Source of the DNA: Lunularia cruciata
Taxonomy: Eukaryota > Streptophyta > Marchantiopsida > Lunulariales > Lunulariaceae
Reading direction: 5' to 3'
DNA length: 64,000 bases
Assembly (NCBI GenBank): GCA_948567375.1
Contig: OX419759.1
Location: 51,747,493 to 51,811,492 of the forward strand
The notes under the pieces are model-generated. The model ran no database searches and was not told the DNA's origin. It saw nothing but the letters and a program-made list of their open reading frames with translations. Below, one piece after another: positions 1-17,244 of the stretch. How positions within the stretch are numbered: position 1 is the first letter of the stretch; the number at the start of each line of letters is the position of its first letter. A program made the translations under genes and the position numbers.

Positions 1-5251
<5,251 letters not shown>

Positions 5252-6454
5252 GAATGATACAAATCATCCTTCATTTACTCTTTCCCATCACAGGGGAGGA
5301 TCCTCTTTCACATGACCCAACACAAATTTGGGTTTTGACGGCAAACCAGGAAGAGCAGCAAGAGGTCCGAGCACACGGATCCTCTCCGTTCGTAATGCTA
5401 GTTGGTATATACAACGCGGTCACTAAGATTCCAGGAGAAGTTCAATTTTGGCGCTTGGTTACCATTTCCACTGATTTTTCCCACAATGAAACAGGGCACC
5501 ACATATCTGAGTACCCATGAAGTTGACGTCATTTACAGACATGCCGGCTACCTTGGAAGGTCTTCCCAGTTTGGAGCGGAAAATGTTCTGGAAGACTTTG
5601 TTTTCGATAGTACAAATGATTGATTAGCGAGATTGACCAGATATCTCCCATGTCGATTAGATTGCCAGGGCAGTCAGGAAGGCCACGAAGATGGTGCAGG
5701 TGCGAAAAATCCGGTCAAAGATGAGTAGGAAGACATGTGTGCTCGCTCAAGAAATGTAAGATACCCGCGTCGTAAGATGCACTTGTAAACTGAAGTGTCC
5801 AGCAAAGTTGGAGGTTCCACACCAGGAGTTGTTCATGGAGAGAACCATTCTACAGTTTCTCTTGAAGAGATGTGAGGTGTGGGCCGGCGAGCTTGGATGA
5901 AATCAATGGAGTCTTAACAATGTTGTTTTGACAAGGGAGAGTAACCTCTTGCTTGTGCATCTTCTCGTACACAAATCCGGCCGTGTTTGAGTCTCCTGAA
6001 CAGATGATGTCTCTTGCATGGTTTCGCACGCACATTCTTCTGTATCTTCCTTGCCCCTTGGGCTCCCATCTGGTTGCGGATGGTATTCTCTATATCCAAC
6101 TCAAGGAAGAGCAGAATAAAGTGCCATGAAGTAAACAATGCGGTCAATACCAATATCCTTCATCAACTTTTGACCACATGAATCGATTGTGGCTCTTCCC
6201 TATGTGAGTTTGTGGAGGAAAAATCTCAAGAGAAACTCCAACCAAAGGACTGTAGGCTGAATGCATGTGGAAGTTCAACTTAGAGACAACCCACGTAATT
6301 GACATTTTGACATCAACGTAGCTCACTGGAAGCTTGTTGGAAGGGATGTGGGAGGAAATTTTGGAGAGGAAGAGTATCACTTATCTTAGTAGTTTCTACA
6401 GTGAACACAATTTTGCTGTTATATCCAAGACCATCATCAAGACTCTTGACTATT
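5252..6454. other. Downstream flank of FTSHI5, no gene recognised
   Basis: Several short ORFs occur on both strands, but none resembles a known family and none shows consistent splice structure. The first few hundred bases probably hold the 3' UTR of FTSHI5 (inference). Confidence 0.5.
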
Positions 6455-6506
6455 GTTGGAAAATCATACTGTATCCAAGGTTTATGATACGGTATGATTT
6501 TCCAAC
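6455..6506. repeat. Near-perfect hairpin with 21-nt arms
   Basis: Left arm 6455-6475 begins GTTGGAAAATCATAC and right arm 6486-6506 is its reverse complement with a single mismatch, around a 10-nt loop. It sits outside any coding frame. It could be the core of a tiny foldback element or a small-RNA hairpin; the pairing does not extend beyond the arms. Confidence 0.7.
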
Positions 6507-7712
6507 ACTGTAAGTGCCTCTCGAAAAACTCCCAAATTTGCATCACAAGGAAGGAACTTAATGTAAAATATTAATTTGAATTTCCTAATTGAAGTTGGAA
6601 CTCTGGTTCTGTTATTTATTTATAGTTTCTTCATGCCTATATTCAGAATGGCCACCAAATCTTGCAATCCATCCCAACCTTGGGAGAAAAAGTAGGATTG
6701 ATGAAATGTTCGACCTATCAGATAAAATAATCTTATAAAGAAAGGTATATACTATTATTTAAACCTCCTTTCTGAACCAATAATTATTGCCATCTGACAA
6801 TTTAATTTGTCTATTTTCAATGAAATATTCTTTCTCGTTGGAGTCAGATTCTTTTGACTGAAATAAACTATGCCAAATATCTCTATATAATGGATCTTGG
6901 CCCGCATACAATTGTATGCTTTATAATCATGTGGGAATTGAACAACTTCCTTTACCTAAACATATGTGTTCTACGATGCCTGAACTAATAAAAGAGAGCA
7001 AGACAATAGTTCAGAATTAGTATAGTGCTCTCATTAATCCTTTGATTATCATCTAATCAATTTTCTATCTAGTGTATGGGCGAAGATGATCAGTTTATTA
7101 TCAAAGACAAAGAATCAGTAACCATAAAGGACTATTTTGGAGGATTGTGCAAGCAGAATTTTCACTTAAATCGTGAACTCAAATGAAATCAAGCTTAATA
7201 ATCTAAAACTAATGTTGCAATAAGACTAGGAGTGGATTTCAGCGGTTAGCGTATTGGGTTTGACTAAAGCTGATATATATAGACCCACATAAAGAGATTC
7301 CCCTAACAAGCTTGTTAGTCTATATATAATTATGCACAATCTTATGATCAATAAATCATATATGTTATGCACAATCTTATAATCAATAAATCATATAAAT
7401 CATATAAGAAAAAACTGAAAATAAATTCCTACTAATGTCGTAAAATGATTTCAGATTATATTATGGATAAAAGTTGAGAAAATGTATATTCAAATTTACT
7501 TTCATCATCTCGCCGTACCTAAATCATGAAAGATTTTTTGATATGAGTTTAAAATTCGCTAAATAGATACTAGAGAATTTAATTTTTTACATATCACACT
7601 CATATCACATAACCGGATTGTCTAATTGAATGGAGCCTTTCAATATGATTATATGAAATGTGGCCTTTGATGTTTGTTTGGTTTTCATGTGCTTGTGCAA
7701 AATTCAACTCGA
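6507..7712. other. AT-rich spacer with a 35-bp tandem duplication
   Basis: No coding potential seen. At 7331-7400 a 35-bp unit starting TATGCACAATCTTAT is present twice in tandem with few differences. The rest is AT-rich and unrecognised. Confidence 0.6.
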
Positions 7713-8006
7713 TTGTTCTCCTATGGATTGCACCAACCATTGCACTCCGTAGAGCAGTGGACACACGCTGTCTAATATATGATACAAAGTATGAGAGTGA
7801 GAGTGAGAGTGGTACCCTTAGTGCCTAAGATGATAAGCTCTCGTGCACTCCTTGACAAATGTATTGAATGCCACTTATATTGCTCCATATAACTCCAAAG
7901 CTAGAGGAACAAAGAGATGACCTTGCTGCATGTCCCTATACTTGGAGACCTTGCGACTTGCTGCTGGGCTCGCCGCTCATCCAAAGGATGGGTAATCACT
8001 CCCTCC
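7713..8006 (-). mobile_element. Inverted 3'-terminal fragment of a non-LTR retrotransposon
   Basis: The reverse complement of this stretch matches 10835-11125 of the downstream non-LTR element almost end to end, for example the blocks reading GGGTAATCACTCCCTCC and CTCCTATGGATTGCACC. It encodes part of the same C-terminal domain on the minus strand. It is a separate truncated copy in opposite orientation, about 360 bp upstream of the main copy. It differs from that copy by many substitutions and small indels, so it is not a very recent duplicate. Confidence 0.85.
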
Positions 8007-8371
8007 AATACTTATCTTGCTTTAGGGTCTGAAATCAATTAGAAGACTAGCAAATGTAAGACCTAGGGTTAGGGTAACCGTGGTAGTCACGCAGCGGAGC
8101 TTGGTGGGTAATGGAGCGTATCGTCAAGTCCACACAACCCACTCACTTGACTTGAGGTTGACCTTGAACAAAAATTGGATGTTGTCAAAAACAATGATTT
8201 GATCTATAATCAAATCGACAAGTTTTCAAAGAAGCACGCACCCAATCCAATCTTTGTGTACCTTCATTGATAGTTCCAAGGATATCGATCAAGTTGTGGG
8301 AGTGGTTAGCTTCTTAGGCGGGTTGCATTTTGGGGTTATTTGAGACTAGTTTTCCATGTCCACTTCTATTC
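8007..8371. other. Spacer between the two non-LTR copies
   Basis: No protein similarity recognised. It contains a short inverted repeat, GATTTGAT / ATCAAATC, at 8197-8217. It may be the 5' untranslated part of the downstream element, but that cannot be shown here. Confidence 0.4.
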
Positions 8372-11147
8372 CATAGGCTATCCCGCACACTCCATGATGA
8401 GGTTAGACAAGCTTTTCGCTTACCACTAGACCGTTTGGCACGTGATCCCCTAGATGAGTTAGCATGGTTCCTATTCCTCTTACTCCCTTGATGGTGTCTT
8501 CGTTATACTAGAGGGAGACGTGCGGGGCATAGAGAGGTAGATTATACTAGATTATACTTCGTTATACTAGATTTTGGTGATTCCGAGCAGGGGATTGGGC
8601 AGCCTTTCAGGAGGAGTCTGTTTGGGCTACACGATTTAGGAGACATGCATTGCCACATGATACCACAAATTCCACTCGATTACAACGATGTAGGACATTG
8701 GGTCAGGCAGGAGAGTTTAGTAGAGCAGCATGAGCGCTACACCCTTTGTCTATAGTGAGTCCTAGTGATGAGGCCATCTCTTCCCTACGCTCACTACATC
8801 ATATAGCAATAGAGGGACTACCACTAGAGGTATTAGATTATTAGCTTGAGCAGCCTTTATGTCTTGATAGGTTGCTATTTGCACAAGCATTGTGCACTGA
8901 CCCTTGCCTTTCTTCACGAGGCTTGTCAGGGATGGTTTATGAGCACCTTAGAGATTGCTTCCAAGCAGATGATCCTTCTAATGGTTTTACCGAGTTGTTT
9001 CAGGTGGCTGCAGCAATAGCAAGAGGAGACATTCCTATGTTTGTTAGTCGGGTGTTAGGTGGTAGTCAACTTCTTGCAATGGAGAATGACACGGGAGGCA
9101 TTAGACCGATTGCTATTGGAGAGATCTTTTTGCATTTGGTCAGTCGTACCATTGTCCTTTAGCATCATTCTCACTTTTGACAACACCTTAGTCCACATCA
9201 GTTTGGAGTAGCTACACCTGGAGGATGTGAGGCTATATCTCTAGGCATTAGAGCACTCCTAGATACCCATCAGGAGTGGATCGTCCTACAGGTGGATGTT
9301 GAGAACACTTATAATAGCGTCTCACGTGCATCCATCTTTAGAGAGCATAGGGAGGCTGGTGGATCCTTGGCGAGTCTCATTCCTTTTGTGCGGTCTTTTT
9401 ATGACTCTCCGGCTTCCCTTTACTACCAACATGGTGGTTCATAGGAGGGAGTCACCGTCTTGGAGTCAGCTGTTGGTACACGTCAAGGAGATCCTTTTGG
9501 GGGGGGGGGGGGGTCCTTATTTGCCATGGCTCACTTTAGAGCTCTCCTATCTACTACTTTGGCCATGCCAGGTTGTGTATTTCCCTCCTTGGCAGATGAT
9601 ACACACATCGTAGGCCCTGTAGATCAGATTAGGCAGACCTTTGACTATCAAGCTACATCTAGTAGGCTTGAGAGTCAAGGTGTCAAAGTGTAGGGCATAG
9701 TCCCCTCTAGGCATCCTTCCCCACCTTGAGCTTCCAGAGGGTTGTATCACATCTACAGATGGACTTTGTGTTCTTGGAATGCCAGTAGGATCGGAGGATT
9801 TTGTCACATGTACCTTAGACGCTGCTCTTGCAGAGGATGTTCTCCATGTGGATGACCTTCCATTACTAAAAGATCCGTAGGTGGCATTAGTATACTCTCT
9901 TCCAATATTGCTTGTCGACCATCCTACCTCATATGTATAGTTCCCCCCTCACCGTCCTTCCTATCACGTCTGAGAGCATTTGATAGGATGATTATAGGAG
10001 TCTTTGGTGATATTATTGGACCAAGGACTTTTGAGTGTGTGACAAGGGATTTGGCACGTAGACAGACGGCTCTACAAATCTCATGTGGTGGGGTTGGCTT
10101 GCTTTCTATGGAGGAGATGGTACCTATAGCATTTTTGGGTAGTTGGGCTCTCTCGGCACCCCTACTTTCCTCTCGTTTTGTGGTTGCTGAAAGGCTAGTT
10201 TTGGAGACTTATGTGACAGAGGTGGAGGGAGGATCATTTTCTCTCCAGGTGTTATTGCGGTAGACGAGAGATAGTCTATCCCCACGAGCACAAGAGGATT
10301 TTCCACCTTTTGCTTCACTATCATCAGATTGGACTAGAGGTTTACAGTCTTCCTTGATGGAGCGACAGTGTGAGCATACACTACATTCTCTCTTAGTCGA
10401 CCCGTCCATTCCTCACGCTACTAGAGCACGTCTTTGCTCTTGCTCCGGCAAGGGTGCAAGCTCTTGGATCCTAGCTCGACCGTGCATTAGGGCTTTCTGA
10501 CTCGCACCAGCTACTTTCTCTACAACGATGAGGTTTTGCCTAGGTTTGGTCCACCCATCTGCATCTTCATTATCACGTGTGAGTGTGGTTCTACACTAGA
10601 TGCAGCAGCGGTCCACATGATACGGTGTCCTTTTGGAGTACAGAGGATAGCTACCCATGATGCCATTAGAGACATAGTGTTTGTTATGGCATGAGAGAGT
10701 GGATACTTGGCTTGGAGGGAGCATTCTTATGCTTTGCAGATGACACGTGTGAGGGCAGACTTATACTTGGTCTGAGATGATCAGGTGACAGTAGCAAATG
10801 TCATGGTTACATACCCTACGCGGGATACAGTTGCGGAGGGAGTGATTACCCATCCCCTTGGATGGGCGGCGAGTGCAGCAGCAAGTCGCAAGGTCTCCAA
10901 GTATAGGGGCATGCAGCGAAGTCACCTCTTTGTTCCTCTAGCCTTGGAATTATATGGAGTGATGGACACGACATTTGACACATTTGTCAAGGAGTGCGCG
11001 AGAGCTTATCATGTTAGGCGTCAGGGGGTGCCACTCTCACTCTCATACTTTATAGCATATTTTAGACAACATGTGTCCATTGTTCTACAGAGGGTAGTGG
11101 CTGGTGCAATCCATAGGAGAGCAATCACATTAGGTGATGTTTCTTAG
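8372..11147 (+). mobile_element. Non-LTR retrotransposon remnant: reverse transcriptase plus C-terminal zinc/endonuclease-like domain
   Basis: Degenerate pol frame with several stops and at least two frame changes. An upstream part reads LARDPLDELAWFLFLLLP (from 8372). The reverse transcriptase runs mainly in one frame from about 8872 to 9693 and on to about 10263: LQVDVENTYNSVSR (first catalytic Asp at 9295), GTRQGDP (9475-9495), and the ADD box in LADDTHIVG (9592-9600). Then, in another frame, a zinc motif of form CxCG...H...C...HD (10578-10695) and a final domain (10785-11147) with TYPT, KVSKY and FVPLALELYG. This order, RT then zinc motif then a restriction-like endonuclease, is that of early-branching non-LTR clades rather than L1 (family knowledge plus inference). 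Expected acidic endonuclease residues look changed (NVMVTYP). Not autonomous now. Confidence 0.85.
9499..9513 (+). repeat. G15 homopolymer inside the reverse transcriptase
   Basis: Fifteen consecutive G follow the GTRQGDPF motif. In the RT frame they encode extra glycines without shifting the frame, giving DPFGGGGGSLF. Run length in the source sequence may be inaccurate. Confidence 0.9.
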
Positions 11148-12387
11148 GATGCTCCAGTTGTGTGTAGACTGTACGACTTGCTGCATAGCTTGGATATCTT
11201 AGGTGCGGTAGTGCAGATTTCTCATATAGACTCTATTGGGGCTTAACCCCATGTTACCTTTTTTTTTGTCTCTCCCTTGTTCTCCCTTGTACGGCTTGAT
11301 GGGGTCTTCCCCTCCTTCGTTTTTCCTACGCGGTCGCCTTTCATAAAATCCAATTTAAACAGCTTTAGATATTGGGTTCAGAGGTCTCAAGCAAGAGCAA
11401 GCGTGATGTGAATTATATTGCTACGGAGTTTTTGCGGAGCCTTTCTAGGTGCAGAGATTAGAGCACACAAGAGAAAGTGTGATGTTGTGTGAATATATTG
11501 CTATCGCGTAAAGCTTCATTCTGTCGACTGCACCCCTTTTCAGTTCTATATTCCTATCAAACTGTTCTTTTGCACAATATGGTTAAGGGTATATTCACAA
11601 TATTTTGAATTTACAATGGTATATTCCAGATTACGGCAAAATACAAAGGTACTTCTGAAGTTTTCCCTTGATTTTTCTCACGCTGGTGTAAAAGTTGGAT
11701 GACGTACGACAACCACAAAAGTGTAAAATTCATATCTTCTTCCTTGCACATACATACGCGCGTTTTTCATAATATTAGCGATATGAGAGGTAGAATTTAG
11801 TGAACGTAAGATCCATCAACCCACCCTAAATTGTAAATGTACACAATTATATTTGAAGAGGGCTGGGCTGATTCGGATATTATTCGTATTTCCTAATCAT
11901 GAAAAACAAAATTTCATGTTTATCCTAATCATAACTTGAATATCTACAAAATTTTAATCAGATTTATTTGGTTCAACTCACTTTAAAGTAATAATATACA
12001 AGTTTATCCCTTGCAAGTAAAACGGGTAGTACTACATAAGAATGAGCGAAATAATTCTTAGCTTTGAATTATCTAAAATTCTAAAGGCGCTAATAGTTTC
12101 AAAGATTGAAATAATTCCATAATAATATCCATTCTTGTATATACCCCTGTTAATAATATTCACCTCTAATTTCATGTGTGTAGTTAGCGCGCATATGTAA
12201 GCATTATCTCTAATTATCTAATTAGTTCTCCTAAACTAGAAGCAGGGCCCTCATGGAATAATCAAATACACACTAGTGAAGTAAAAATGACTTTCATTTA
12301 CTGAAATTTTGTCTATTTTCATATAAATTGTGACTGAGGATGGAAGGCATATTCACACCACTTAGAGTAGATTCTACATATATAGAA
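11148..12387. other. AT-rich spacer, no gene recognised
   Basis: The first 80-200 bases may be the 3' untranslated part of the non-LTR element (T-run near 11260). The rest has no recognisable coding, RNA or repeat structure. Confidence 0.45.
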
Positions 12388-12726
12388 ACTTAACAGTACC
12401 TCAACTTTGGCACTTAACGGCCCCACCCCAAGAGGCACTTAACAATACCCCAAAGTGTGACTTGGATTTAGTCAGTACGTGCTGGCACAGGCCGACTAAA
12501 TTTAGACTGCTAGATTTCGTTTGTGTAAAGGACAGCGAAGGTTATAGCAATTCTGGGAAGTTTCCGACAATCCCTGTTAGCTAACAGATTCGCTGGCACG
12601 TCAGCTCATATTTGCCGCCAACTAAGACTACTAGATGTCACGTTGAGCTTTGGGGTGTTACTAAGTCTTTCTCCAACTTGGAGTGCCACGTTGGGCCTAA
12701 CTGCCAACGTTAGGGTCCTGTTAAGT
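12388..12726. mobile_element. MITE-like foldback element with long terminal inverted repeats
   Basis: The left end ACTTAACAGTACCTCAA... (12388-12424) is matched in reverse complement by the right end ...GGGTCCTGTTAAGT (about 12692-12726), with most positions pairing over about 35 bp. A further inner block also pairs: CTTAACAATACCCCAAAG on the left against CTTTGGGGTGTTACTAAG on the right. The interior has no credible protein. No clear target-site duplication is visible, which fits an old insertion. Superfamily not assigned. Confidence 0.65.
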
Positions 12727-13404
12727 CCATTTCCGCTAGCTACTAAGTTCTTTAATAGGGACGTGAACTGTGAAGTGCAAAGTGCGAGAAGACTGCAGAC
12801 ACTCCAGACTTTTTTAGTTGTTTCTGCTGAAGGCAGAGTATATTGCGGTATCAATTCCTGGTCAAAACAGCGATATACTAGTTGCACAATTTGGGCATCT
12901 TAGAGCATGCAGGAGGATCAGGAGCCTCAACTTCATCCTCGAGGATATAGAAGATCAATAGTTAGTTTGTTCGCTGTAACTCCTACCGGGGACATTCCAG
13001 ATTTGAAGCTTGTAAATTGCTAGTTCTGGTTGCTTGATCAAGAAGCTGCATCAACAAGACCCTTGATTGATTATTACCCTGTCGACAATTTGAGGTTTTG
13101 TACAATGGAGATTCACTAACCACACAGTCTCGCGTGAGGACATTCATACTAACAGCAGCATTTGTTGTGTTCATAAGTAGAAGAAGATCTAAAAGTTGAA
13201 TTTCTTTGGGTCTGTTAACGTTTGCTAAGGAGTTATGCGGTTGACATATGCTGTGAGTTTGATTCTTGTGATTTTTCACAACCTACTCGGTCCGAGGAGT
13301 ATTTTATTCGTTTGAACTAGTTTATTTTTGTTGCTTGACCTTCAACCGAACTATTTGGAAGTCATTAGCTTTGCGAACCTTTGCTGTTCTCAACTGGTGC
13401 CTTG
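12727..13404. other. Spacer between MITE and copia element
   Basis: No gene or repeat recognised. It ends with the left copy of the GAAGT target duplication of the copia element. Confidence 0.4.
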
Positions 13405-13409
13405 GAAGT

Positions 13410-13593
13410 TATTGTCTATACATATTCTATCTCACTAACTCTGACATGACAGAGCATATATACACAGTCTTTGTGTGTAAGTCCCCCGCAACTCATCCCT
13501 GTCACCCGTGCCATAATCAAACCAGGGCTTCCCCACTGGTCCCGTGCCCCATGGTGCCTCCGTTCTGGCACCTGCTTCACGGAATGACAAACA
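13410..13593 (-). repeat. 3' LTR of the copia element
   Basis: 184 bp, the partner of the 5' LTR at 17055-17239. The visible divergence between the two LTRs indicates an old insertion. Confidence 0.88.
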
Positions 13594-13600
13594 CTCCCCC
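13594..13600 (-). other. Polypurine tract of the copia element
   Basis: On the minus strand it reads GGGGGAG directly before the TGTT start of the 3' LTR, the usual plus-strand primer position of copia elements. Confidence 0.75.
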
Positions 13601-16600
13601 AACAAGCAGACATGCCGGCAAGCTCAAAATGCAAATTGTGAGTAGAATGGGCGACCGCCTTGGTGAGCATGTTGGCGGAGTTGTCCTATGAGACGCAGTG
13701 GAACAATGAGATTTTACCAGAGCGAATATATTCATGGATGAAGTGATGGCAAATATCTATGTGTTTGGAGCGCTCATGGAAGTGCGCATCGTGTGCGAAA
13801 GAAATGGTGACCTGGTTGTTGCTGAAGAGTGGAGTTGATCTAGGCGTGGAGAACCCAAGTTCCACAACAAGAGAGCAAAGCCAGATGGCTTCCTTGGTAG
13901 AGTACGCAATGGCTATGTATTCTGCTTCCATTGTCGAGAGTGCGACCGTAAGCTATTTCTTTGAGCTCCAGCTGACCATGCCGCCAACAAGCTTGAAAAC
14001 ATACCTGGAGACAAAACAACAATTGATCAAGGATTGTGCCCAATCAGCATCATTGAAGCCGATAAGTCCATGGTCGGCCAAGTTGTAGTAGATGAGACCA
14101 AGAGTCTTGGTTCCCTTGAGGTATTGCCTGACATGCTTGACGGATGCGGGTGAATTGATTGATAGTCTAAACAACAAAAGCAATGTTGGGACAATAGCGG
14201 ATAGCGGCATACATGAGGGAACTGATGGCGACGGCATAGGGAACATCCGCCACAAGATGTGCATCTACTTTGGCAAGTGGCATGAGTTTGACTAAAGGAC
14301 GGCATGCTAACATGATGGCAGTCTTGCATGCCAAACCTTTCAAGGATGGTTTCAATGTAGCATCCTTGATGAAGTGTAATTGTATGAACTTGTCGGTTGC
14401 AGACAACATGTAGGCCGACCAAAGATTTGAGCTCACCAAGGTTGGTAACTATGAAGTGCATGCTAAGTTAGGTTTGAATTGATCAAGATCAGGATGGGTG
14501 CTTAACATGGCAGTGTCATCCACATGAATGACAATCATCATGATTTTGGTGTTGTGCTTGTGGTAATTATGAGGGTCAGTCTCAAAGTGTGTAAATCCAA
14601 GAGTGTCAAGCATGACGGTGTTGAGACAGTGTTGAACATAGCTTATGTTATTCCAAGCTCAACCGGCTTGGTTGAAGTTGCAAGGTGCTTTGTTGAGGAG
14701 GATGTGTATGGTCCCATCATCAAAACAAGGAGACTGATGCATGTAAATGTCCTCATTGAGCTTGGAGTTAAGATACACATGTTTGATGTTGAGACCGTTG
14801 ACTTCAAGTTAGAGTGTGGCAGCAAGTGAAAGAACAACACAAAAAGACTCAAGAAGCATGAAGGGAGCGTATGTCTCAAAATAATCTTGGCCAAGATTTT
14901 AGGAGAAGCTTTCACCAACACGGAAGGCCTTGTAATTTTTAATGGTACCAAGCATGTTATGTTTGATGAGAAAGATACAACGGCAACCAATAGCCTTTTT
15001 GCCTGCTAGAAGTTCAAGCATTGTAAATGAATCTAAATCCTCCAATCGTTTCCACTTTACCCTCATCACCTCATCCCACTTATCCCAATCCTCTCTCTCC
15101 CTCACCTCCTCTAGAGTCCTTAGTTGATCTTGGGATTGAAAGCAGAAAATAGTAGTAGGTGCTTGTGTCCTAATGGCACATTATATTTGGTGACATAGAG
15201 TCACTTGTAGTTGATATGTTCAAAAATGCAATGTGGTGGTTGAGGTTCCTTGAGTGTAGTGAGTGTATTCCTAGTAGAGTGTAGTGCTTTCATCATCTTT
15301 GATGTGTCTTGCATGTATTTCATTGGAGGAACACGTAACAATGCATTTAGCGAGCATGTTTGGTGACAACATGGATGACATGGCAAGCATAGGAGATGAA
15401 TTGTGCTCCCTTCCAAGATGGGAAAGGAGACCATCTGGTTGAGTGATATGTGGTATGGTTCGGCAAGGAAAGATGATGTTTTGCAAGACCATGACCTGAT
15501 GGCAGTCTAGGGTATAGTAGCAAAAGTTGTCACCATTTTCATTGATGCCAATAAAGATGCATTTTTCTGATTTTGGGTTGAGATTTGACTGATGCGGAGA
15601 TGGAACCATTTCCCAACAATTGAGACCAAACTCTTGAATTTCTTATATATCAGGCCGTTGCTTCCAAAAAGCGTCATATGGTGTCTTTCCTTGGAGCACC
15701 TAAGTTGGGATGTGGTTCTTGATGTAGGCTATGTAGTTAATTGCTTCCTCCCAAAGGAAACAAAACAATTTGTGTGCAATGATAATTGCCTATGCATGTT
15801 TAAAAAGTCTGCAATTGAGACACTCTACGACACTATTTTGAGAAGGTGAGTAGGGAGTAGTAGCGCGGATGACAATACCACAAGAATTGGCATAAGAATT
15901 GAAATTGCCTTTGTTGTATTCTTGGGAATTATCAACATTGATTTTCTTGATGGGCGGCTCAACTTGGTTATTTACAAGTTTCTCATAGTGCTTGAAGCAA
16001 TCAAGAGCAAAAGAGCATGACTTCATGAAATAGACCATAATGGTATGCAATCCAATATCTATGAGGTCAAAAAATAATTATTTCTTTGGAGAGACTCAAC
16101 TCAAGAAGAGCCTTGGATATATGAAAAGATAAGATCATCAATCTCATGATCTTGATTTGTAATGGTAATGGGGAATGGGGCTGCATGATGCTTGGCTTGG
16201 ATGCAAGCCTCACAATCTAATTTGATGTTGGATAACTTGTCTATGTCCATGCCTTTGACAAGATTGTCATGGTGCATTTGAGCAAGCTATTGCTTGTTCA
16301 AATGGCCAAGAATGCAATGCCAATTGTATCATGTGCAAGCAACAAGAACAATGGTGGGCCACTTAATGACCATGTGGTAAAGTTGGCCTGTTTTATGTGA
16401 TATAGTATGTACATGATGAATAGAGCACAATCCTAAATGATGTGGCATTGTGGAGAGTGCTATAAGGATTATCAATGAGAATTATTCATTGATAAACATA
16501 CCATTGAGCATTGTGAACTCCTCCTCAACTTGATTAACTTCCTAATTCCCTCCTCTATCACTGCTCCTTCCTAAATGACATACATCAACAACTTTCTCCT

Positions 16601-17054
16601 TCCCAATATCAAAGCCAAAGTTCTTGTAGTTGTGAAGACAATTTTCAGAGTGCTCCAAGAGATCATGGTGGTAGTAGCACTTGAGATGTGCACAATCAAG
16701 GTGGGAAAAACTTGGAGCTTGATGGCAAAGAATGCCTTTTGAATGCCCTTGTTCCCAACTTCAAGTTGCAAGGCATAGTTGGTGGCTTTGTGCAATTGAT
16801 GTACTTGGTGTTCCCTTGGTGGTCAAGGATGCCACTCATCTGAATCTTCCAAGTGATGTAGTTTTCTTCACCTTTGAGAAGCTTGATGCAATAGATAGAG
16901 GATGTATCATTGGCCATCTAGACATAACTTTGGCAATATTGGTGAAGTGATTAGAGTTTGATCCACAATGAATTAACAATGTGAGATTGATCCAACTATT
17001 GAATTGACCAATCAAATTCAGAGTGATTGGTGATTAACTCATGAGCCCATAACC

Positions 17055-17239
17055 TATTGTAGATACGTAGTCTATCTCACTTAATCTGATACAAGAGAGC
17101 ATATATACACATAGTCATTGTGTGTAAGTTCTCTATGCCTCATCTATGTCACCCATGCCATAATCAAACCAATGCTTGCTGATTGTTCCCATGCTCCACA
17201 AAGCCTATGTTCTACCACTTGCTTCATGAAATGACAACA
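17055..17239 (-). repeat. 5' LTR of the copia element
   Basis: 185 bp. On the minus strand it starts TGTTGTCATTTC and ends CTACAATA. It matches the other LTR throughout, for example at GAGCATATATACAC and GCCATAATCAAACCA, with many substitutions. The sequence just inside has only weak resemblance to a tRNA-Met primer site. Confidence 0.88.
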
Positions 17240-17244
17240 GAAGT

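Larger units (their letters stand above)
13410..17239 (-). mobile_element. Ty1/copia LTR retrotransposon, nearly full length, decayed
   Basis: About 3.8 kb, bounded by two LTRs and flanked by GAAGT at 13405-13409 and 17240-17244. On the minus strand the copia order is kept: gag with LLKGEENYITWKIQMSGIL (near 16900), pre-integrase domain WHCILGHLN (near 16320) to CEACIQAKHH, integrase piece with DNSQEY and PYSPSQNSVVE (16050-15790), reverse transcriptase beginning GKKAIGCRCIFLIKHN (near 15050) with a VDD catalytic box (near 14520), and RNase H with MEAEYIAIAYSTKEAIWLC (13931-13686). Numerous stops and frameshifts mean no functional polyprotein. It is shorter than typical copia elements, so internal deletions are likely. 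Confidence 0.93.

Noticed and set aside
5254-5623. Two plus ORFs just after the FTSHI5 stop
   Set aside because: No family resemblance and not joined in frame to exon 11. Treated as 3' flank.
8197-8217. Short inverted repeat GATTTGAT/ATCAAATC as an element end
   Set aside because: Only 8-bp arms in AT-rich DNA. Easily due to chance.
17040-17054. Primer-binding site next to the 5' LTR of the first copia element
   Set aside because: GGTTATGGGCTC is too far from the usual TGGTATCAGAGC to call.
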